Notes under the pieces: model-generated
Told to the model about the DNA's origin: nothing
Databases searched by the model: none
The model's input: the letters and a program-made list of their open reading frames with translations, nothing else
Shown here: positions 60,218 to 64,000 of the stretch, piece by piece
Layout: each line of letters starts with the position of its first letter
How positions within the stretch are numbered: position 1 is the stretch's first letter
From: CAXBID01 sp049791475
GTDB lineage: Bacteria; Bacteroidota; Bacteroidia; Flavobacteriales; Flavobacteriaceae
Assembly: GCA_049791475.1 (NCBI GenBank)
Contig: JBAQZZ010000016.1
Span: forward strand, 9,970 to 73,969
Direction: 5' to 3'
DNA length: 64,000 nucleotides
Program-made: the position numbers and the translations under genes

Positions 60218-60593
60218 TGTCTCCTCGAGCGCAGTCGAGAGGTTTATAATGAAATCATATTACGTTTACATACTAAAATGTGCTGATGGATTAACGTATA
60301 CGGGAATTATTAATAATATCTCAAGGAGATTTGAAGAACACCAAAAAGGATTAAATAAAAGTTGTTTTACTTTTCAAAGAAGACCTACGGAATTAATATT
60401 TCACCAAGAATTTAATAATATAGAACAAGCTATATATTTCGAAAAGAAAATCAAAAATTGGAGTGCTAAAAAGAAACTCGCTTTAGCCAATGGAGAATTT
60501 GATATGCTACAAATTTTATCTGAATGTAGAAACGCAACCCATTCAAAATACAATCCTAATAACAAATAGGTCTCGACTGCGCTCGACCAGACA
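60218..60593. mobile_element. GIY-YIG gene bracketed by palindromic inverted repeats
   Basis: A 25-nt arm at 60218-60242 and an inverted 25-nt arm at 60569-60593 enclose a single gene. Both are identical to the arms of the 58-base copy at 54028-54085. The ATG is 6 bases after the left arm and the last G of the TAG stop is the first base of the right arm, so the gene fills the element. No target-site duplication is visible. It resembles an autonomous element with a short derivative; movement itself is inferred. Confidence 0.75.
60249..60569 (+). CDS. GIY-YIG nuclease family protein
   Basis: The 106-residue protein is a single-domain GIY-YIG nuclease of the UvrC/YhbQ type: SYYVYILKC at 3-11 and YTGIINNISRRFEEHQKG at 17-34, with likely catalytic Tyr 5/17, Arg 27 and the metal Glu 65 in YFEKKIKNW. 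The tail LSECRNATHSKYNPNNK is typical of the flavobacterial group. It would cut or nick DNA. No transposase domain is present, so the nuclease itself is the only candidate for moving the bracketing repeats. Base use is similar to neighbouring genes. Confidence 0.9.
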   Translation: MKSYYVYILKCADGLTYTGIINNISRRFEEHQKGLNKSCFTFQRRPTELIFHQEFNNIEQAIYFEKKIKNWSAKKKLALANGEFDMLQILSECRNATHSKYNPNNK

Positions 60594-60616
60594 AACTACA
60601 ATAACTTATATTTGAC

Positions 60617-61261
60617 ATGCATTTTATACCAGAAAAATTAGATGATTATGTTGTAAAGCATTCTGAAGACGAACCAGAATTACTTCAACAATTAACACGA
60701 GAAACCTATCAAAAAATATTGCAACCACGCATGTTAAGTGGGCATTATCAAGGTCGTGTTTTAAGTATGATTTCTAAGTTGGTAAATCCCAAAAATATAT
60801 TAGAAATTGGCACATACACAGGTTATTCTGCATTATGTTTAGTGGAAGGTATGCAAGACTCTGGCGAATTACATACCATTGATATTAATGAAGAATTAGT
60901 TGATTTTCAAAGAACTTATTTTGATAAATCTAATTACGGCCACCAAATTCATCAACATTTGGGCAATGCTTTAGAAATTATTCCTAAACTTAATAAAACC
61001 TTTGATTTAGTTTTTATAGATGCTGATAAAGAGAATTATTCCAACTACTTTAATTTGATTATTGAAAAATTAAATAAAGGAGGAATCATTTTATCTGATA
61101 ATGTACTTTGGAGCGGCAAAGTTTTAGAAACTACCTTCAAAAAAGAAGATACTTCTACTCCTGCTCTTATTGAATATAACAAGCTTTTAAAAGCTGACAA
61201 ACGTGTTGAAACTGTTGTTTTACCTATTAGGGATGGATTGACAATTAGTAGAAAATTATAA
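60617..61261 (+). CDS. Class I O-methyltransferase
   Basis: The 214-residue protein fits the catechol/caffeoyl-CoA O-methyltransferase family: MISKLVNPKNILEIGTYTGYSALCLVEGM (motif I), GELHTIDINEELVDFQ, FDLVFIDADKENYSNYF (metal Asp) and GGIILSDNVLWSGKVLE. A cytoplasmic, metal-dependent methylation of a small phenolic or enolic compound is expected; the substrate is unknown and the link to the kynurenine genes is only by position. A TATATTTG box ends 2 bases before the ATG. The stop interlocks with the convergent tatA stop in the palindrome TTATAA. Confidence 0.93.
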   Translation: MHFIPEKLDDYVVKHSEDEPELLQQLTRETYQKILQPRMLSGHYQGRVLSMISKLVNPKNILEIGTYTGYSALCLVEGMQDSGELHTIDINEELVDFQRTYFDKSNYGHQIHQHLGNALEIIPKLNKTFDLVFIDADKENYSNYFNLIIEKLNKGGIILSDNVLWSGKVLETTFKKEDTSTPALIEYNKLLKADKRVETVVLPIRDGLTISRKL

Positions 61262-61543
61262 CTTTCTTTTTACTGATCCAGTAAAATCTTCTATATCGTC
61301 TTTTACTTTATTAAGTTCTTTTTTCACATCTGAGGTAATACTGGTATCCAAACCGTTTTTCTCAGCTGTTTTAGTTATTTCGTGCTTAATATCGTTAGTG
61401 GCATCTTTAAGTGTACGCATGCCTTTACCTAAGCCTCGAGCAATTTCAGGTAACTTATCAGCACCAAAAACCATGATAACTATAAATAGTATAAATGCAA
61501 TTTCTCCTCCTGAAATAAATAAAAATGTAGCTTGCTGTATCAC
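61256..61543 (-). CDS. tatA: Twin-arginine translocase subunit TatA/E
   Basis: TatA forms the variable-size pore of the Tat export system in the inner membrane. From GTG 61543 (VIQQATFLFISGGEIAFILFIVIMVFGADKLPEIARGLGKGM) the product has 95 residues, with the membrane helix followed by the FGADKLPEIARGLG hinge and amphipathic helix, and an acidic/basic tail. Start: an earlier TTG at 61603 is rejected because a TATATTTG box lies directly before the GTG. The transcript would be nearly leaderless. TatC is not in the window. Confidence 0.9.
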   Translation of the reverse strand: MIQQATFLFISGGEIAFILFIVIMVFGADKLPEIARGLGKGMRTLKDATNDIKHEITKTAEKNGLDTSITSDVKKELNKVKDDIEDFTGSVKRKL

Positions 61544-61547
61544 ATTA

Positions 61548-61555
61548 CAAATATA
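61548..61555 (-). promoter_or_regulatory. -7 box of tatA
   Basis: On the reverse strand TATATTTG ends 4 bases before GTG 61543, so the transcript would start at or inside the first codons. This close spacing supports the GTG start over the upstream TTG. Confidence 0.55.
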
Positions 61556-61615
61556 GTGAGTTGTTTTAATACAATAAAGAAATATTATATTAACTATACC
61601 CAAGTTTTTTTAAGT

Positions 61616-61754
61616 AAAAGAAGCTGTCTTAAAAATACAATATTTAACTTACTGTCACATTGAGCGCAGTCGAAATGCATTGAAATTCAGTATTATAAGT
61701 TTTTCGACTGCGCGCATAATGACACTTGACTTGTCTTTTAAGACAGCCTCTTTT
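61616..61754. terminator. Terminator-like inverted repeat split by a repeat element
   Basis: A 19-nt sequence AAAAGAAGCTGTCTTAAAA at 61616-61634 has its complement (18 of 19) at 61736-61754, followed by TTTATTTT. In other flavobacterial genomes such stems are contiguous terminators between genes. Here 101 bases separate the arms and contain a palindromic repeat (61653-61724). Confidence 0.55.
61653..61724. repeat. Palindromic element with GAGCGCAGTCGAAA core
   Basis: Left arm 61653-61675 (TGTCACATTGAGCGCAGTCG plus AAA) and right arm 61701-61724, whose complement reads TGTCATTATGCGCGCAGTCG. The ends TGTC/GACA and the core GCGCAGTCGA are shared with the 54028 and 60218 copies, with a different terminal hexamer. 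It lies in the tatA-M1 peptidase gap. Confidence 0.7.
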
Positions 61755-61773
61755 ATTTTAGCTAAACGGAAAT

Positions 61774-64000
61774 TTACCCTTTAACCTTATTCTTAAATTT
61801 ATCAAAATCATTGCCTTTATCCTCTTTTGGCCATGAATTGTTTGATGTATCAATATCTGCTGTTTCTAAATCTGGATCTACAGAAATATTTACAATTTCT
61901 TTTTCAGATGCTATGGTTCTACTTACTTCTTTATCATTTAGTCTCCATATTTGTGCAGGATATGTTTCTCTTGTTTTAGAGCCATCTGCATAAGTATATT
62001 CAACTATAATTGGCATTACTAAACCTCCTGGTTTATTAAACGTCACACTATAAAAATACTTAGGCTCTTTTATATTTTTACGTTGTTCTGGTGTAAAATT
62101 ATCCATTAAATACTCATTCAACGTAGTCGAATTTTCTAATGGAGAACCATTTTTCATATCTTCTTCAAAACCTTCGCTACCTTCTTCTATTAGGTATACT
62201 AATTTATCAGCTTCTAAATTTAACCTTTCAGCTATTCTTTTACCGTAGTCATTTTGTTTGGATGTTACGTAATATTTTTTCACCTCTTTTACACCAATAT
62301 CTACCCAATCTGTGGTATAAAACCAACCTCTCCAATACCAGTCTAAATCAAATGCAGACGCATCCTCCATGGTTCTAAAAAAGTCTTCTGGTGTTGGGTG
62401 TTTAAACATCCAACGTTGTGCATACTCTCTAAAAGAGTAATCGAATAAATCGCGTCCCATTACGGTTTCTCTTAAAATATTTAGTGCTGTTGCTGGCTTA
62501 CCGTAAGCGTTATTACCAAACTGATAGGTGTTAAGTCCTTTGCTCATAATTGGAGCAATAAAATCTTGATTGCCTCCCATGTAAGGTACTATTTTACTTG
62601 CTGGACCACGACGATGTGGAAACTCTTTATCCCCTTCAGACAGTGCTCCTGGATACCAATTTCCAAAATCTACTTGTGCTACATATTGAACAAACGAGTT
62701 AAGTCCTTCGTCCATCCAAGTCCATTGGCGTTCATCACTATTTACAATCATAGGGAAAAAGTTGTGCCCAACTTCATGGATTATAACTCCAATCATGCCA
62801 TACTTTACACGATCGCTGTACGTACCATCTTTTTCTGGACGCCCAAAATTGAAACAAATCATTGGGTATTCCATACCCATTGGCGCGTGTACTGAAATTG
62901 CTTTATGATATGGATAATCAAAAGTCATTCTAGAGTATGATTTCAATGTACTGGCAACTGCTTTTGTTGACCATTGTTCCCAAAGTGGATTCCCTTCTTT
63001 AGAGTACAAGGATACAGCCATAACATCTTTATTACCAATTTTAACAGCCATCATATCCCAAATAAACTTACGTGAGGTTGCAAAACCAAAATCACGAACA
63101 TTTTTAGCAGATAATTTCCAAGTTTTTGTCTTATTACTTTTTGTTTTTTCAGTAACCTCAGCTTCAGCTTGTGTAACAATGACAACAGGTTCTTTATATG
63201 ATTTTTTTGCTTGTTCGAAGCGATTCATCATCGTTTTTGTAAACACTTCTTTTCTATTAACAAGAACACCTGTTCCATCTAATATATGATCTGCTGGTAC
63301 TGTAATATTTACATCAAAATTCCCGAATGGTAATGCAAATTCATCACGACCCCAAAATTGTGAATTCTGCCAACCTTCAACATCGTTATAAACAGCCATT
63401 CTTGGATAGAATTGAGCCATCACATATATTCTATTATCGTTTTCTTCAAAATATTCATAACCTGAACGCCCGCCATCTTTCACATGATCGTTGATATTAT
63501 ACCACCATTTAATTCCGAATGAAAATTGTTCGCCACTTTTTAAAATTTTTGGCAACTCAACTCGCATCATGGTTCTATTTATCATGTGTGGTAAACTACC
63601 TCCATTTACATCAGTTACAGTTTCAATGTTAAATCCGCCATCGAAACCCTCTGTCATATACTCTTTCGCAAATCTATCAGCAGTTGTAGCTGGTCTGTAA
63701 TCATTACTTTGAATTAGCGGTGTTTTAGAATCTCTTGCTCGCATATTTTGATCTAATTGTACCCAAAGGTATTTAAGATCATCTGGCGAATTATTGGTAT
63801 ATGTTATGGTTTCGTTACCAAATAATCGGGCATTAACATCATCAATTTTGATGTCCATTTTATAATCAGCTTGTTGCTGATAGTAAGCAGGACCTGGCGC
63901 ACCAGAACCTGTTCTAAACATATTAGGCGTAGCAAACTCTTCGTATAATTGTTTAAATTTATTGGTATTGGTATGTCCTGTTTTTACTGCTTCTTTAACT
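61774..64000 (-). CDS. M1 family metallopeptidase, C-terminal part
   Basis: The reading frame stays open to the right edge (codons VKEAVKTGHTNTNKFKQLYEEFATP before the first internal Met), so about 742 codons of the protein lie here and the start is outside. M1 features are clear: the GMEYP (GxMEN-like) element, zinc motif HEVGH at 62764-62778 in VIIHEVGHNFFPMIVN, and the second zinc Glu in WTWMDEGLNSFVQY. The C-terminal part has a basic tail and no anchor. The expected role is an exported aminopeptidase; the signal peptide is outside the window. Confidence 0.9.
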   Translation of the reverse strand, partial: VKEAVKTGHTNTNKFKQLYEEFATPNMFRTGSGAPGPAYYQQQADYKMDIKIDDVNARLFGNETITYTNNSPDDLKYLWVQLDQNMRARDSKTPLIQSNDYRPATTADRFAKEYMTEGFDGGFNIETVTDVNGGSLPHMINRTMMRVELPKILKSGEQFSFGIKWWYNINDHVKDGGRSGYEYFEENDNRIYVMAQFYPRMAVYNDVEGWQNSQFWGRDEFALPFGNFDVNITVPADHILDGTGVLVNRKEVFTKTMMNRFEQAKKSYKEPVVIVTQAEAEVTEKTKSNKTKTWKLSAKNVRDFGFATSRKFIWDMMAVKIGNKDVMAVSLYSKEGNPLWEQWSTKAVASTLKSYSRMTFDYPYHKAISVHAPMGMEYPMICFNFGRPEKDGTYSDRVKYGMIGVIIHEVGHNFFPMIVNSDERQWTWMDEGLNSFVQYVAQVDFGNWYPGALSEGDKEFPHRRGPASKIVPYMGGNQDFIAPIMSKGLNTYQFGNNAYGKPATALNILRETVMGRDLFDYSFREYAQRWMFKHPTPEDFFRTMEDASAFDLDWYWRGWFYTTDWVDIGVKEVKKYYVTSKQNDYGKRIAERLNLEADKLVYLIEEGSEGFEEDMKNGSPLENSTTLNEYLMDNFTPEQRKNIKEPKYFYSVTFNKPGGLVMPIIVEYTYADGSKTRETYPAQIWRLNDKEVSRTIASEKEIVNISVDPDLETADIDTSNNSWPKEDKGNDFDKFKNKVKG

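Noticed and set aside
60243..60248. Target-site duplication around the GIY-YIG element
   Set aside because: Flanking bases outside the arms (ATATATG before, AACTAC after) do not match, and the 54028 copy likewise shows none; an insertion mode without duplication is possible but unproven.
62139..63700. Plus-strand ORFs under the M1 peptidase gene
   Set aside because: Shadows of the HEVGH-containing frame, without start signals or family features.
1..64000. CRISPR arrays, tRNA or rRNA genes, prophage, classical IS transposases
   Set aside because: I looked for regularly spaced repeats, cloverleaf-like intergenic stretches and transposase ORFs and found none; gaps are short and repeats are dispersed, not in arrays.

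Overview
The window is a dense, AT-rich stretch of a Flavobacteriaceae-type (Bacteroidota) chromosome. The support is the gene content (flavobacterial exosortase XrtF, ribosomal protein bTHX, a TatA directly preceded by a TAnnTTTG box, the ValRS, LipA and MurB sequences), very weak ribosome-binding sites, and repeated TAnnTTTG -7 promoter motifs just upstream of genes. I see no tRNA, rRNA, CRISPR array, prophage or complete classical insertion sequence. Most of the sequence is core chromosome; the unusual material is in the intergenic gaps.

Layout. 1-8.8 kb: the 5' end of an exosortase gene at the left edge, a GAF protein, purH, and the rod-shape operon mreB-mreC-mreD-mrdA-rodA, then a lipoprotein-type peptide deformylase. 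8.8-24.6 kb: housekeeping and envelope genes (UDG-like protein, thx, TPR protein, yaaA, RluD-type synthase, PASTA protein, ddl, coaD, phospholipase D lipoprotein, SulP transporter, M14 peptidase, Nudix, pyrE, birA). 24.6-29.5 kb: rsfS-ftsH, then LUD protein-cdsA-psd-acyl-CoA-binding protein. 29.5-38.9 kb: orphan lipoprotein, valS carrying an in-frame palindromic insert, DUF1573 protein, aspartyl protease, aminotransferase-murB, and a sigma/anti-sigma pair. 39-49.2 kb: glycosyltransferase, second sigma factor, atypical Nramp protein, lipA-gap-hybrid histidine kinase, lpxK, nif3-like gene and a coiled-coil protein. 49.4-52.6 kb: msrA, orphan VOC protein, methyltransferase, CDGSH iron-sulfur protein. 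52.7-60.2 kb: a kynurenine catabolic cluster. 60.2-64 kb: GIY-YIG element, O-methyltransferase, tatA, and an M1 metallopeptidase running off the right edge.

The kynurenine cluster (kynU, kmo, RidA-type 2-aminomuconate deaminase, aldehyde dehydrogenase, SDR, 3-hydroxyanthranilate dioxygenase, ACMSD-type decarboxylase) would take kynurenine through 3-hydroxyanthranilate to 4-oxalocrotonate. Tryptophan dioxygenase and kynurenine formamidase are not in the window.

The most interesting signal is a set of short palindromic interspersed repeats. At 60218-60593 a small GIY-YIG nuclease gene lies exactly between the two arms of an inverted repeat; both 25-nt arms occur identically, without the gene, at 54028-54085. 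This looks like a nuclease-carrying element with its short non-autonomous derivative, organised like REP/RAYT systems but with a GIY-YIG protein in place of a tyrosine transposase. Related repeats fill most gaps of the kynurenine cluster, one splits an apparent terminator at 61616-61754, and a different palindromic repeat is inserted in frame in valS. Separately, orphan genes at 11453 and 29593 share homologous upstream flanks, and the orphan VOC gene at 50183 is bracketed by a 17-nt inverted repeat, which suggests cassette-like single-gene insertion.
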